Positions 1 to 11,198 of a stretch of 64,000 nucleotides of DNA are shown piece after piece; the stretch's first letter is position 1; each line of letters opens with the position of its first letter. The notes under the pieces are model-generated. The model did not search any database, had not been told where the DNA came from, and saw only the letters and a list, made by a program, of their open reading frames with translations. A program made the translations under genes and the position numbers. The stretch is from contig JAFFSR010000300.1 of the NCBI GenBank assembly GCA_017163975.1, forward strand, positions 761,501-825,500. The letters run 5' to 3'. Source of the stretch: Anastatus disparis (lineage: Eukaryota; Arthropoda; Insecta; Hymenoptera; Eupelmidae).

Positions 1-173
1 TTTAGAACCCAAAATTCTCAATAACTAATGAATGAATTTATTTGAAAATTTAACTCAATAATCATCATGATACATACTACAAGCTAATGCAATTCTTTTC
101 TAGAAATTCAGCAATAGAATGGAAAGGAAGTTAATATTTATAAGTACTGGTGTAGTGTCCGTTTTACATCTCC
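1..173. mobile_element. Right half of a TTAA-flanked palindromic MITE (family B)
   Basis: This segment matches the right arms of the two complete elements at 57845-58223 and 58313-58688, ending in the same terminus (GTGTAGTGTCCGTTTTACAT, then CTCC) followed by TTAA at 174-177. The left half lies outside the window. There is no coding capacity. Confidence 0.8.
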
Positions 174-541
174 TTAAGTGCAACGAGTTATTTTATTAAA
201 TCAAAATAAAAACTTAAACTTAGAACCAGCGTTTGCTGGAATAAGCGAAATTCATGATCCCTTACAAACTTATCTGTCAATAAAATCTGTTTTATAACCT
301 TAGAGCATATACTCTTGGAGGAGGTAAGTTAAATGAGAAGAACGCGGTAAGATTTTGTAGAATGTGGAAGAAAGAAAAAAGTAAGATATACCATTCTTGA
401 CTCTCTCGCACTAATCAGTGATTGGTTTAGTGCGAGAGAGACGGCAATGGTAGATCTCATCTTCTTCCTCTTTCGCACAATACGAAAGATGACCACAACT
501 TCTTAACATGATATGCTTACTCCAGCGAGTATATGCTTTAG
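174..541. other. Unassigned spacer with a short hairpin
   Basis: No gene is recognised. The only clear structure is a perfect 13-bp inverted repeat at 401-413 and 428-440 (CTCTCTCGCACTA and its complement) around a 14-nt loop. Purine-rich and pyrimidine-rich stretches flank it, so it may be a worn foldback core. Confidence 0.5.
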
Positions 542-1241
542 CTAGAAGAGGACCTCTTACTTGGGTCACGGATCTTACTGTAACTTTCAGATATGTTTTT
601 ATACATAAAATCAGAAAAAAAAGCCGTAAGCATTCGGTCTAACGCTCGATCATTCCAAAATAATGAGCTATTTTGTTCAATTTCTTTGAAAAATCATTGT
701 TTACATCATTGAATATTACTTTCCATTGCGGGCTTCTGAGTTCATTCTACAGAATTCTAGTACCCTACTGCAAAATCTCACGTGAGATTTTGCAGTAGGA
801 TAAAAGTTGAGATTAAATCCTTTTAATTAAAAAAAAGTGTTCGAAAAGCTTAACCTATTCAAAAGTTATGTGGAAATAAAAATAGTTATAAAAATCAGCA
901 TAAAATTAAACTTAAATTTTCATAAAATTATTGTGCTGATTTTTTTCATGTTTTTCATTTTGCTATAACTTTTGAAAGGGTTCAGCTTTGTGAACTCGTT
1001 TTTTTTTAACCAAAGGATTTAATCGCAACTTTTACTAGAATTTTGCAGAGTGAACTTGGAAGCTCCCATTGGGGAGTAATATTCGATATTATAAACAATG
1101 ATTTTTTATAGAAATGGAAAAAAAGTAGCTCATAATCTTGGAATGATCGAGTGTTAGACCAAGTGACTTTTTTCATGATTTCATGTATAAAAACATATCC
1201 GCAAGTTAGAGCAAGATCCATGACCCAAACAAGTCTCCTAG
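542..1241. mobile_element. Foldback element, arms about 350 bp (CTAGGAG family)
   Basis: The two halves are diverged inverted copies meeting near 900-930. The left end begins CTAGAAGAGG and the right end finishes TCTCCTAG. Matched blocks include the segments around 560-610 and 1170-1225, and 800-900 and 930-1035. The terminal and subterminal pattern (GGATCACGGAT-like, then GGATA-GTTTT) resembles the foldbacks at 48834-49477 and 54828-55491, so I place it in the same broader family. Flanking trinucleotides are TAG and TAA, so the target duplication is not clean. Short open frames here are by-products of the repeat. Confidence 0.75.
763..800. repeat. 36-bp perfect palindrome inserted at TA in the foldback arm
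   Basis: Positions 764-799 form a perfect palindrome centred on CACGTG. TA precedes it (761-762) and follows it (801-802). The opposite arm of the host foldback (near 1031-1040) lacks this segment and reads straight through a single TA. This looks like a tiny insertion with TA duplication, or the remnant of a larger TA-targeting element that lost its middle. Confidence 0.7.
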
Positions 1242-2046
1242 TAAGTTTATAATATAACTAAACAACCAAGGAAAACTAATCTCTTAATTAAATTGAATAA
1301 AATATTTTTATAATTAATTATAACATTAAAAAACCGGGTGTGATAGTCGTAGAACTATCCGACAGAAGCTAATATTTCTTTTGCTCTTAATAATTTCGGA
1401 GTCCTCCCCTGCTATTAATATTTTCATTCAAAATTTATGAGTAAACGGTGTGTTAAATCAAATTCTTTCACTACAGTAAGAAAATTTTTTAGATTGATCC
1501 TGAGTGCGAACAACTCAAGAAATTCACCACAATACTAAACATAAATAGCTATAAACAAACTTGTGATGTATAGTATTTTAAGGTAAGGTTTATCGAGCTT
1601 GATATCTAATTTTCATTCAAAGTTTATAAAAAAATAACAAACTCAAATGATTTTTTATTTTAATAAAAATGATTTATTAATATAGCTTTAGTGCGGAAAA
1701 GTCATTATATTTATTAATATAGTGAATTAAAAGAGACATCAATAAATAAATAATAAAAAAGCAAAAATCGATTCCAACAACTCTGACATTTCACTAATCA
1801 TTCTTTTATAAAGGGCGATTGGTTAACATACGGCGCGAACAATGGCTACTTTCCTCCCTCCCGGCGAACAGTAAAGTGCTCACTGTACTCTTGGCGGTAA
1901 GGATATTTTTCCAAATGTGTACCTCAAATCGCAGCGCTGCATATTTTACCACGGACGTAAGAGAACTTCGAATCATGCACTGAATTTTGTATCATGATTA
2001 TTTTGTTTTTTCATATAGGTTATTTATGCAAAATTCAAATAATAAC
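1242..2046. other. AT-rich spacer, no gene recognised
   Basis: Mostly low-complexity AT-rich DNA. A more GC-rich island at about 1835-1975 has no open frame or family match that I recognise. No promoter, RNA gene or repeat boundary can be defined apart from the LTR start at 2047. Confidence 0.5.
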
Positions 2047-2809
2047 TGTTAAATAAAAGTGTGTATATTATTTAATTGTATTTATTAATTGCATTGAATA
2101 TATATAAATTATGTTCGTTTGAAATATTGAATTTATTTATAAAATGTATGTCATAAAGATAAAGATGTATGAATCTAGTGGTGGAAAAACTCCACCAATA
2201 TTTAATTGAACGAAATCGCTCTCACGATTGAATATTATTAAAGGATAAACTTAATTCTTGAAATAAAGAGTTCATTGAATAATTATATACTCTTACCTTG
2301 TAGTATTTCTCAGTAGGTTGGTGCTAGGTATGGGCAGACAAATGAATAGGCACAATATGTAAATAGATCCTCGAGGTTTATTGATATCTTTTAACACTTT
2401 TAGTACAATTGATTTTTATGCGCGTATATATTTTAATAATTGATATATGTATATTTAGTAATAGCAATTGCTTTGAAATATAGAACTTGACGGGCAGTGT
2501 AAACGTATTACCAATAAGACACCCGGGGTAATATTCCGAATATCATTTGTTTCATTTGGTTTTTATACTTATTTTGTTTATGAGATTTATTGTCTTTAAC
2601 ATCAATTTTTATTTATAAATTTTCTTGAATTTTGATAATATGTTTCGTAATGTTTTTAGGATTTGTAAAATTCATTTTGAAATTTCGACACATACGTTTC
2701 GATTCTTTTCTTATGATCTACTTAATTTCGCTGAAATAATGCGAGTGTTCAATAATTGAGGAATTTGATTTACCAATGTTAATGAAAACGATACGTTTGT
2801 GACGTAACA
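2047..2809 (-). repeat. 3' LTR of the Gypsy element
   Basis: Strong identity with 15475-16156 runs to about 2683/16134, and an identical 18-bp block (TACGTTTGTGACGTAACA) ends both copies. Compared with the other LTR this copy lacks about 22 bp just after TGTTAA but keeps about 110 bp (2684-2790) missing from it. If only the uninterrupted homology counts, the LTR would end at 2683. A clear polypurine tract on the minus strand is not visible beside either boundary. Confidence 0.75.
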
Positions 2810-3170
2810 CCTCGGTGCTCAGGAGATTGCATATCAGAAGAATAGGCAATCAAAAAAAAAAAAAAAAGATAGTTTAATTATTGAACATTTACAATATTAC
2901 CATTAAAATCTAAAAAATTAATCAGGAATTGTATATGTATTTATTATTATTTTTTTTTTTTTTATGAGTGGCCAACAGAAAGGTACGTTTTATGACGTAA
3001 CACCTTGGGGCTCAAAGATGTTGCTTATTGAAACAAAAGCAACAAAAAAAACCTGAAAACAGTTACTGATTAATAAATCTTAAAAATCTATTTACAATGA
3101 GCATGGATTAAAGTTTTATACAATTATTCGTGTTGTTAATTTGTAAAACATAGGTTAATGACATTGTATT
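2791..3170 (+). promoter_or_regulatory. Two diverged repeats with a TGACGTAACACC motif upstream of the spliced gene
   Basis: TGACGTAACACCTCGG at 2800-2815 and TGACGTAACACCTTGG at 2991-3006 are each followed by GCTCA and then an A-rich run, about 190 bp apart. The same TGACGTAACA block ends the 5' LTR near 16148-16156. TGACGTAA resembles a CRE/ATF-type half palindrome. A regulatory role for the gene at 3315 is inference from position only. Confidence 0.3.
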
Positions 3171-3314
3171 AACGATTCAGCAAAGTCAACGAAGAGAAAA
3201 ATGTATGCTGCTGACATGTCTAAAAAAATTTTTTTTTCTTTTTACCATTAGTTTTCGTTGTTCTTTTCGGGTATTTAAGAGATTGTTTTTATTTATTTTT
3301 TTACAATCAGCATC

Positions 3315-3802
3315 ATGTATCCAAGGAAGCAGTATACCCGAGTTTGTGTAAGTATCTGTATTATTATCTTAATATTACGAGTTCAATATTACATTCTTAT
3401 TTTTATGGACCAACTTATGAAATATTAGTATTTATATTTATTATTGAATTCTTGTTATTTATATCTATCCTTTACTTTTATGTTTAGTTTGTCGATTGGC
3501 AGTTAAAACGTCTGCTTCGCTCAATGGATCGGCGTCATAACGATGCATGGTGGTTGGACGGAGAAAGTGATTTTGATGGCTGGAATTTATGCTACCTCTT
3601 CCGTTGGGAAGAACGGATTGCCATTGTCCACGGAAAACGTATGTTGATGAGGGTGATACAAGATAATTTCTATATGTACGTCGGTGAAGATTTAGTGTCC
3701 ACCGGTAAACTTGCATCAGATGATTTACCAGTGGGAAGAACACCCGAATTGGCCCCGATCGATTGCCAGCCTCAAAATCCCTCCGAAGAGTCATGGGACT
3801 GA
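3315..3802 (+). CDS. Hypothetical spliced 115-aa protein, antisense inside the Gypsy element
   Basis: I do not recognise the family. The proposed model is exon 3315-3347 (11 codons), a GT-AG intron 3348-3487 (140 nt, donor GTAAGT, acceptor TTTATGTTTAG), and exon 3488-3802 ending in TGA. Phase is preserved and the frame is continuous. The second exon is clearly richer in GC than its AT-rich surroundings. The product is rich in Trp, Asp and Arg with no signal peptide or membrane segment. A pyrimidine tract and AG at 3310 just before the ATG look like another splice acceptor, so an upstream exon may exist; alternatively TATTTAAG at 3272-3279 could be a TATA box. It lies opposite to gag-pol-env, between env and the 3' LTR. 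It could be a captured host or viral gene or an accessory gene. A 109-codon frame on the other strand overlaps it but has no splice support. Confidence 0.5.
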
Positions 3803-3806
3803 GTTC

Positions 3807-3808
<2 letters not shown>

Positions 3809-3847
<39 letters not shown>
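3809..3847. repeat. (AT)n microsatellite
   Basis: About 19 uninterrupted AT dinucleotides begin seven bases after the stop codon of the spliced gene. Confidence 0.95.
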
Positions 3848-3852
<5 letters not shown>

Positions 3853-4876
3853 TTTATATGTTAATTATGGAGAACAATGGGTTTAGTTTTCCTCTTTTTT
3901 TCTGTATATCTTTTGTTATAAAAAAAATAATAATGATGTAATTGTACAATATAATTTTATAATATATCTATTTTTATCATAATCTTTTGTTTTCCTTTTT
4001 ATTTTCCAACTGCTCCTTTTCATTTTTAATATTAATAAGATATAATACTTAAATTCTAAAAGAAACTATTTTAATTTATAAAAAAATTTTTAATACTTAA
4101 TTTATTTATTTTTATTTATTTTTATTTTTTTCTCGTTTAGACTTATTTATTTTGAATAATTCAATTACCTTCAATGCTTTTTCATTTGTTTTTTTTTCAA
4201 CTCTCCTTATACTTTTGATAATTAAAAATTAATTTAAAATAAATTTTGCTTAAAATTAGAGTATTATTTTTTTCTTATAAATACTTTTCCTTATATAAGT
4301 CTTATTAATTTTAAATAAGTCAATTCCTTTCAATATTAATAGTATGTTTCCTTTAAAACAATATTATTTAGAATGTCTATATCACATTTTCATTTATTTT
4401 TTTTTTTTTTAAGAACCAGATAGATCTTTGATCATTAAATATAAAGGAAATCAATTTTGCTTAAAGTTGGAGTATTAAACCATGTTAATATATTGTATAG
4501 GTGAATGACATGTTCGCTTAGTGTCATTCTCCTCTCTCCGTGCCAAAGTTGAATCGCACGCGATTTAACAACGTAGAAATTTATTATGAAAATAAAACGC
4601 TAAACTGTCAATTATTTAATACAGTCAAGTTTTTCTTATAAATTTTATAATCTATTCTTGCATAACTAAGTTATAAGTCTAAATGAATAATTATTTATAT
4701 AATTAAAACTTGTTTTAGTTTTTTTTTAGATACTTATATATGTATCTGCCTTATCGTTTATATATATAAATATACGTATATGTACATGTAATAAAATAAA
4801 ATTAAATGACATTAATGGGCTAATTTCGATTGTATGAAATTACAAAATTTGTATTATTAATTAATCCTAAATAATA
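3848..4876. other. AT-rich stretch between env and the antisense gene
   Basis: Very AT-rich DNA with no usable open frame. A short GC-richer island at about 4508-4565 has no recognisable match. No clear polyadenylation site can be assigned to either neighbour. Confidence 0.5.
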
Positions 4877-6906
4877 TTAAATACTAGAATCTCTTTTTTT
4901 CTGGTGGCTTTGTGACTGAGGATTTATTTGTGGGAGTAATATATGGTGACTTCTCTGGTAGAGGTGGGGGGTTGGTTTAGGTAATGGTGTAGGGTTTCGT
5001 TTAGGTAGAGGATGCTGAAGAATAGGTTGTGATATATCTTGTTTCTCAATTTTTATTCCTTGTAATTCAATTTCTTCATACTTGGTTTCTCTTTTTATTT
5101 GATTATTCTTTAATGTAATCATTAAATGAGTAATCGAGCCGAAAATTGCTCCCAATAAATTAATAGACCAGCCATAAATAGTGTGTAGGGTATAGCCCCT
5201 TATAATTGTGTCCATAGTAAATTTAATTATTTGAATAATAATTTATATCATTATTATGGCTGAGCTTATAAATCCAAATGTTGTTAATTTATTTATAAAT
5301 TTATTTCAAGTATTCTCTGCGATATGAGATAATGTATTTTCTGTAAGTAGATTATTTAATAGATCTACTTGTTTGTTTTGTTCTCCCTGTATTCCTCTCA
5401 CTATGGCATTAAGTAGAGCTGCTTTTTCAAAAGGAAACATGATATGTTGTTGTAATTCTTGTAAATCGTCTTGTGAGTATATTCCGCTTGTTGCCAACGT
5501 TGTTATTTTTTCTGGTGTCCATGATCTCTTTGTATCTGGTTTTAAAGTTTTTACTATATTTTTTGTTGGTCTTGGTTTTGGTAGAAGGTTTATTCAATCT
5601 TCTCCGATTTTGTAATATTGCGGTATTATTGAATTACAATTTATTTCTGATCCTGTTTTCAGTAATATATGTGTCTTTGGTGTTAAAAACCATGTTTCAT
5701 TTTTTGTTGATACAGGCAATTGTATGTAACATTTATTTGTATGATATAGCTGGACTTCTACTGGCGTACATTTTATTACATGCACTGCTTCGTCAGCAAG
5801 TTTAGCTAAATATCCTGGTTTTTGCATGATATTAAAGGCAAATTCGTCGGGAGCTATGGATGCAAGGGATAGAGATTCACATATAATTTTTTTTTCAAGT
5901 TCGCATTTTTCTTTTAAAATGTTAAAATATAAATCTGTGAGATCAGCCCTGAAATTTTTTTCAATATATACAAATTTTGAGTTTATATATGTAAATAAAT
6001 CTAAGTTTGTTACATCTTTTCTTAGTGTATTATCGTCAAATAATATTTTATTATAAGCTATATCTAAAATGAATAATTTAGGGTGTTCCGTTTTTGTTAA
6101 TATTCTATCGCAAATTTTTACATTATTTAAAGCGGACAAAGAAAATGTTATTGATTCTGTGTTTACAGTATATACGGGATTTTGATTAGATGAATTAATT
6201 ATAGTTGCAGGGCCTCTATATAAAGTTTCATATTGTGTTTTGAACCCTTCTTCTGTAGGGAAATTTTCCCAAAAAGTATACCCTGCTTGCGAATCAATGC
6301 AATGTTGATCCGAAAATTTACATACAGTACCTGAATTTAATCTTAATTTATCATTTTTTAGACTTACTTGAGCGTATTCATCTAATAAAGTTATTCTTAT
6401 AAGACCCTGTACTAAAACGTTGTCCCAAGATCCAAAGTTGTCCGTGTATGAAGCTCCTGTGCAAGTTTTATCCTTCACTGAGCCTGCAAAGTCTATTCCA
6501 ACTGCTTTTGTTGAATTTATTTTTAAGTCAGCTATAGTATGTATATATTATCATATTTAAATATCCCTGTATCGTGAATGAATTTACATTTTTCATGGCT
6601 AATTTCATATAAGTATTCTTGTAAAGCGTGAGCAGTTGATCCTAAATGACTGAATATCTCGCAATGGAAAACCGTTCTTTGAATTCCTACTTTGCATTGT
6701 ATAACTTTAATTTTTTTAAATTCTGCAACTTGTAATAGTTCTATTGTAGAATTACTTATAGTAATATTTTCCTGTTGAAAGTCACATTCTCCTGTGTCTA
6801 GTAGAGAATATGCAGTGATGATTGGGTCTGTAGATTCATAATTGAATCCAATAATTGCAACATTTTCTCCAACAATAGCTAATAATATGAATGAAATTAA
6901 CAGCAT
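4877..6906 (-). pseudogene. env: Envelope gene resembling chuvirus-type glycoproteins, broken
   Basis: Reading leftward, the frame opens at 6906 with a hydrophobic signal-like start, then a cysteine-containing N-terminal block to 6532. After a frameshift near 6535-6545 the longest block runs to 5594 with regularly spaced cysteines and a closing Cys-x-x-x-Pro region. A further frame change leads to 5497-5306, with a Gly-Ile-Tyr-Ser then Asp-Asp-Leu motif, and after another break to 5215-4877, which contains a hydrophobic membrane-type segment and a Pro-rich tail. The cysteine pattern and the GIYS/DDL block resemble glycoproteins of Chuviridae-type mononegaviruses. I do not see the fusion-peptide and furin region typical of errantivirus (baculovirus F-like) Env. 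At least three interruptions mean no intact product. The role in an intact element would be membrane fusion and entry; in this copy it is a relic. Confidence 0.6.
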
Positions 6907-6953
6907 TTTTTTTCTTTCTCTTTGCCTTTTTCTTTCTGAAACATAAAATAATA

Positions 6954-7232
6954 TTAATTTTTCCGTTCATATATAATTAATTTATTTGCATGAACTAATT
7001 TTGAACCACCCTTGAAATCTATAGAAATATTGCTATTTTCGTGAACTTTTAATACTTCAAAAGGTCCCAGGTTTTGATTTTTTTCTAATTTACCTGGTTT
7101 TGGCTCTTTTATAAGCCATACTTTATCTCCTATTTTAAATTCTACAGGATTTATAAATCTGTCGTGATAAGATTTAGATTTTTCCTTTGACAGTATTAAA
7201 TTTTCACGGTCTATTTTCGCAATATCTTTCAT
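6954..7232 (-). pseudogene. pol: Gypsy integrase C-terminal region
   Basis: This 92-codon block is the last part of pol. It carries the basic, Gly/Pro-rich C-terminal integrase signature (GDKVWL followed by LGPFEVLKV) that forms a small beta-barrel binding DNA. It is separated from the integrase core by a frame break at about 7233-7268. It lies about 50 bp upstream of env in the direction of transcription, as expected for an env-bearing Gypsy element. Confidence 0.75.
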
Positions 7233-7268
7233 ATTTATTAATAATTTTTCTATATAATCATTAAAAGT

Positions 7269-7808
7269 TTATAATTTTTCTGATGATTTTAAGGGTTTGC
7301 TAGATGGTAATCTAGCTGAGTAGGCGAAAACTAATTCATGTGGTGTAAATTTATGACTTGAATAAACACTAGTATTATAATTAAATTGTGCAAGTTCAAG
7401 CCAATCATCCCATTCTGATTTTTTATCAGCAAAATTTTTTAAATATTCACATAGGGGATGATGAGCCCTTTCCAATGAACCATTAGATTGTGGATAAAAG
7501 GCAGTAGTTTCAATTTTTTTAAATTTAAATCTTTTTGAGATAGCTTTTATTAATTTGCCTGTAAAATTTGCACCTTTATCTGTAAGTACTAGTTTTGGTG
7601 AACTAAAAATACAAAAAAATTTTTTTATAAATGCGTCGGCTATAGTCTCTGCTGTTTGATCTTTCAGCGCGACAGCTATTAAAATTTTTGATAAATGATC
7701 TTGAATAGTTAATATATATTTATTATTATTTTTAGTTATATTAAGAGGTCCTACAATATCTAATGAGATTTTATCAAATGTTTTTTCTGGAGTATCTGTT
7801 ATTATCAT
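7269..7808 (-). pseudogene. pol: Gypsy integrase catalytic core
   Basis: The block contains an RNase H-fold integrase core. The first Asp is in SLDIVGPL, the second in VLTDKGANF (families usually have DxG-NF here and Asp is retained), and the third acidic residue is in the NGSLERAHH segment. All three catalytic positions therefore survive. The chain is cut off from the zinc-binding domain by a stop codon at about 7845 and from its own C-terminus by a frame break. Integrase inserts the reverse-transcribed copy into host DNA. Confidence 0.85.
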
Positions 7809-7844
7809 AGGTTGTTTTGTTTTGTTTCTTTTTAATTTATTTCT

Positions 7845-9056
7845 CTAATATATTTCACAGTTTTTAATACGATTTTGTACATCAATTTTAAGATTCTCCC
7901 AGAAATACTTATTTTTAATTCGATTATATGTTCTATTTACTCCCGAATGACCTCCTAAACTTGAAGAATGATATAGTTCAAATATTTCATTTCTTTTTTC
8001 CTTTTCAACATATTCTGTATTATTTAAGCAAACTATAACTTTTATATTTGTATTATTAAAAGTATTGTATAATATTTCTTCAATTTGATTCCAATTTATA
8101 TTTAATATTTTTATATTTTTTGATATACTAAATATAGTACAATTATTTTCAGTTAATAAATCTTTTAGCGTATTCAAATTATTTATTAATTTTTCTTTTA
8201 TTAATATTGATGATTCTTTTATATTTAAGCACATTATAAAAATTTTTCTCTTTTTGTAATTTATTATTTTAATTTCATTATCTTTTAAATCATTATTTAT
8301 ATTAATATTTTTGTGTGTAAAATATTCATCTTGAATCTCATCCAAAGATATCTTTTCATCCGTAATTAAATGTAATATATTATCTTTTCTACTTTGTATA
8401 GAATTTTTAGAATATATAATAGTATTAGATTTATTTAAGTAAATATCTTCTTGTTTTTCGACTTCGTTTTCGACACTTTTAATTTCCTCGTTGGTTATTT
8501 CTTTGATTACTTTATTTGGTCTACCGCGTTTATTTTTAATACGTGTACGTTCTTCATTAAATTTTTGTATTTTTATTTCGTTTGAGGGTATATTTGTTAA
8601 TTTAATGTTCACTTCATTTTCCTTTGCTTTTTGAGCTCTAGTTATCACATTGATTTCTACCGTATCTATAGGATTTCTAGATAACGCCTCACTATTCACA
8701 TTAATTTTTCCCTTCTTATATATTACATCAAAATCGTATTCTGATAGTTTAAGTCGCCATCTTTGAACTCTGTTGTTTTTATCTGCAGATCTGAAAGATA
8801 GTAATGGCTTGTGATCTGTTACTATTGTAAATTTATTTCCATATACGTAATTTCTAAATGTTTCTATTCCAAATAATATGTCTAATGCTTCTTTTTCATA
8901 AGTGTGATATTTTAGTTCAGGACCTTTTAATACTCTAGAAGCGTATGCTATGGGTTTACCTTTCCCAATTTCACCTTGTGATGATATAGCGCCTAAAGCA
9001 TATTCTGATGCATCTGTAGTGATTATAAATGGTTTATCTAACTGTGGAAATTGCAA
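7845..9056 (-). pseudogene. pol: Gypsy RNase H, long linker with AT-hook-like motif, and integrase zinc-binding domain
   Basis: From right to left the frame encodes RNase H (TTDASEYALGA, YEKEALDILFGI, IVTDHKPL), ending in the GKINVNSEALSR signature. It then carries a linker of about 220 residues rich in Lys, Asn and Ile, and the HHCC integrase zinc-binding domain (LGGHSGVNRTYNRIK...). The linker contains KNKRGRPNK, an AT-hook-like motif. In HHCC the last Cys is replaced by Tyr and followed directly by a stop, so zinc binding should be lost. This is the longest intact open frame of the element. Confidence 0.85.
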
Positions 9057-9129
9057 TAAAGGTGCAAAGCATAGTGTGTCTTTTAGTTTATCAAAAGCCT
9101 TTTTTTTCTCTGAATTGAAATAATAACGT

Positions 9130-10080
9130 TAAAGGTTTTGTTATATTTTGTTATATAAATTTTCTGTAATAACCTGCTAAGCCCAAAAATTCTCTAATGT
9201 TTTTAACTGTTTTTGGTGTTGGAAATAATCTTACTGCATCAATTTTTTTTGGATCTGCTTTGATACCCTCTTTACTTATAATATGACCTAAAAATGTTAC
9301 TTCATTTTTCATAAAATCGCATGTTTTTGGTTCTAGTTTTAATCCGGCTTCCCTTTATTTTGTAGCTACTAGATTAAATTTAATATCACGTTCTTCTTCC
9401 GTTTTCGCAGCTATAATTATGTCATCTATATAAACATGACATATTTTTCTATTTATTAATTCACCAAGAGCTGTATTTGCTACCCTCACAAATGTTCGTG
9501 GTGAATTAGTTAAACCAAAAGGTAATACCGTAAATTCGAATCTTCCTAAAGGGTGTACACTAAAAGCTGTTTAATGTATGTCTGATTCTTTCATTGGTAC
9601 CCAGTGAAAAGCTGAAAACATGTCTACAGTAGTAAAATATTTATTTCCGCCTAAATCATCAAAAATTTCAGTTATAGATGGTATTAAATAAGGATCTGGT
9701 ATAGTTTTCTCATTTAATTTTCTATAATCTATAACTAGTCGCCATTTTTCTTTTCCATCAGGACCTGGTTTCTTAACTACAAATGCTGGGGAATTATATG
9801 CGCTTTTATATGGCCTTAGTAAATTACTATCAATTAATTTTTGAGTTTCTATAATAGCGATTTCTCTTGATTTATGTGGCAATGGAAATTGTTTAACATA
9901 TACTGGTCTGTTATCTGTTAAATTTATCTCGTGTTGTTCTAAATTGCATTTTCCAATATTTTCTCCTTCTAACCAAAATATGTCATTATTTTCTAAAATT
10001 AAATTTTTTATATTTTGTTCCTTCTCTTTCCTTAAATGATTTAAACTTATTTTACTTAATAATTCCTCTTTACGATCATT
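9130..10080 (-). pseudogene. pol: Gypsy reverse transcriptase, with stops
   Basis: Reverse transcriptase motifs appear in order: the lead-in at about 9880-9980, WRLVIDYRKLN and YFTTVDMFSAF in 9571-9882, LPFGLTNSP near 9500-9530, and the catalytic YIDDI near 9430-9445, followed by the thumb segment with FLGLAGYYRKFI near 9165-9200. An in-frame TAA at 9571-9573 and further stops at about 9358 and 9160 interrupt it. The enzyme would copy element RNA into DNA. The active-site YIDD is preserved, so the damage is by nonsense changes. Confidence 0.85.
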
Positions 10081-11106
10081 TTATTCTTCACTAATATAAT
10101 TTACATTTTTATGCATTAAATTTTCTTGTAATTTATGAAATTCTTCTTCATGATTATCTAATATAAAATTTGTTAAAATATCTTTTTCCATAAAATATGT
10201 AAGAAATTGTTTGTCTTTATTATTAATGTTAAAATTTGTGTTTTCTTCAAGTTTTAGTAGAAATTGTTCATATTCTATATTCTTATTATTTTTACATTCA
10301 TCTTTTTCTAAAATACAGTTGATTTCTTTCATAAAATTTTCAATATTTTCATTCTTATTCTGTAGAAATTGTGTAATCGAAAATATGTGATTATTGTCTT
10401 GCATTAGCATGATATAATGAAAAACGTTATTAACTGCTGTGTCCTTAATTTCGATGTTTTCTGTACATAAATTTATCAATGAATTTTTATCGTTTTTATA
10501 ATCTGTTTGAATAAAGAATTTTTTACCATTTATTTCTAAATATCCCTTATCTAATCTCAATTTATTTTTTCTTAATACATCTATGCCTAAAATACCATCG
10601 TAAGGTATTGAACATTTTTCAGATGCTACGTGGAAATTCGTTTACGAATTATTAATAGGAAAAGTGATTAAACCGCATGTTTTAACCGGAATATCAGTAA
10701 TTCCTGACAAATATATTTTAATATTATTATTAATAGAATTTTGTGGTACTAATTTTTCTTTTATAATGTTAAGTTGGGCACCCGTATCTATTAATAATTT
10801 ACATGAATCATTTGTATACGAATTTCGTATCTCGATAAATTGTAATGTGTCACCTAGTTTAAATATATAAATTGGTATATTATTATTATCATTAACGTTT
10901 TCAGTTTTAAATTGTATGATTTTTTCCAATTCATTGTTCGCTATATTTCTTTCATTGTGTAATTTTATTGTTGTTGAATCATTTTTTATTTCTGATTTAA
11001 ATTCCATTGCATTATGTAAAGTTTCTTTTTGTTCAATAATTTTAACGTACTCATTATTAGTATCATTTTCATTAAACTCATCACATACTTCAAAATCAAA
11101 ATTCAT
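10081..11106 (-). pseudogene. pol: Gypsy aspartic protease and protease-RT spacer
   Basis: The segment 11106-10642 contains the retroviral-type aspartic protease active site LLIDTGAQ, which dimerises to cut Gag-Pol. A stop at about 10642 breaks the frame, which resumes with a GILGIDVL flap-side motif at about 10575-10605. It continues into a 150-residue Lys/Asn/Glu-rich spacer (10560-10081) preceding the reverse transcriptase. The catalytic Asp and Gly are intact. Confidence 0.8.
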
Positions 11107-11198
11107 TTCGTGTGTTCTTGCAAAAAATTGAATATCAACATAATTTTTGAGCGACTTTTGTTGAGAAACTCGTCTTGTGCGCTCTTTCCAAGTCGAGT

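Noticed and set aside
3465..3794. 109-codon minus-strand frame opposite the spliced gene
   Set aside because: It mirrors the plus-strand exon, has no splice or domain support, and the plus strand offers an in-frame GT-AG intron with an ATG exon.
5373..6056. Plus-strand frames overlapping env
   Set aside because: They are antisense shadows of the env relic, rich in Phe and Leu, with no independent signals.
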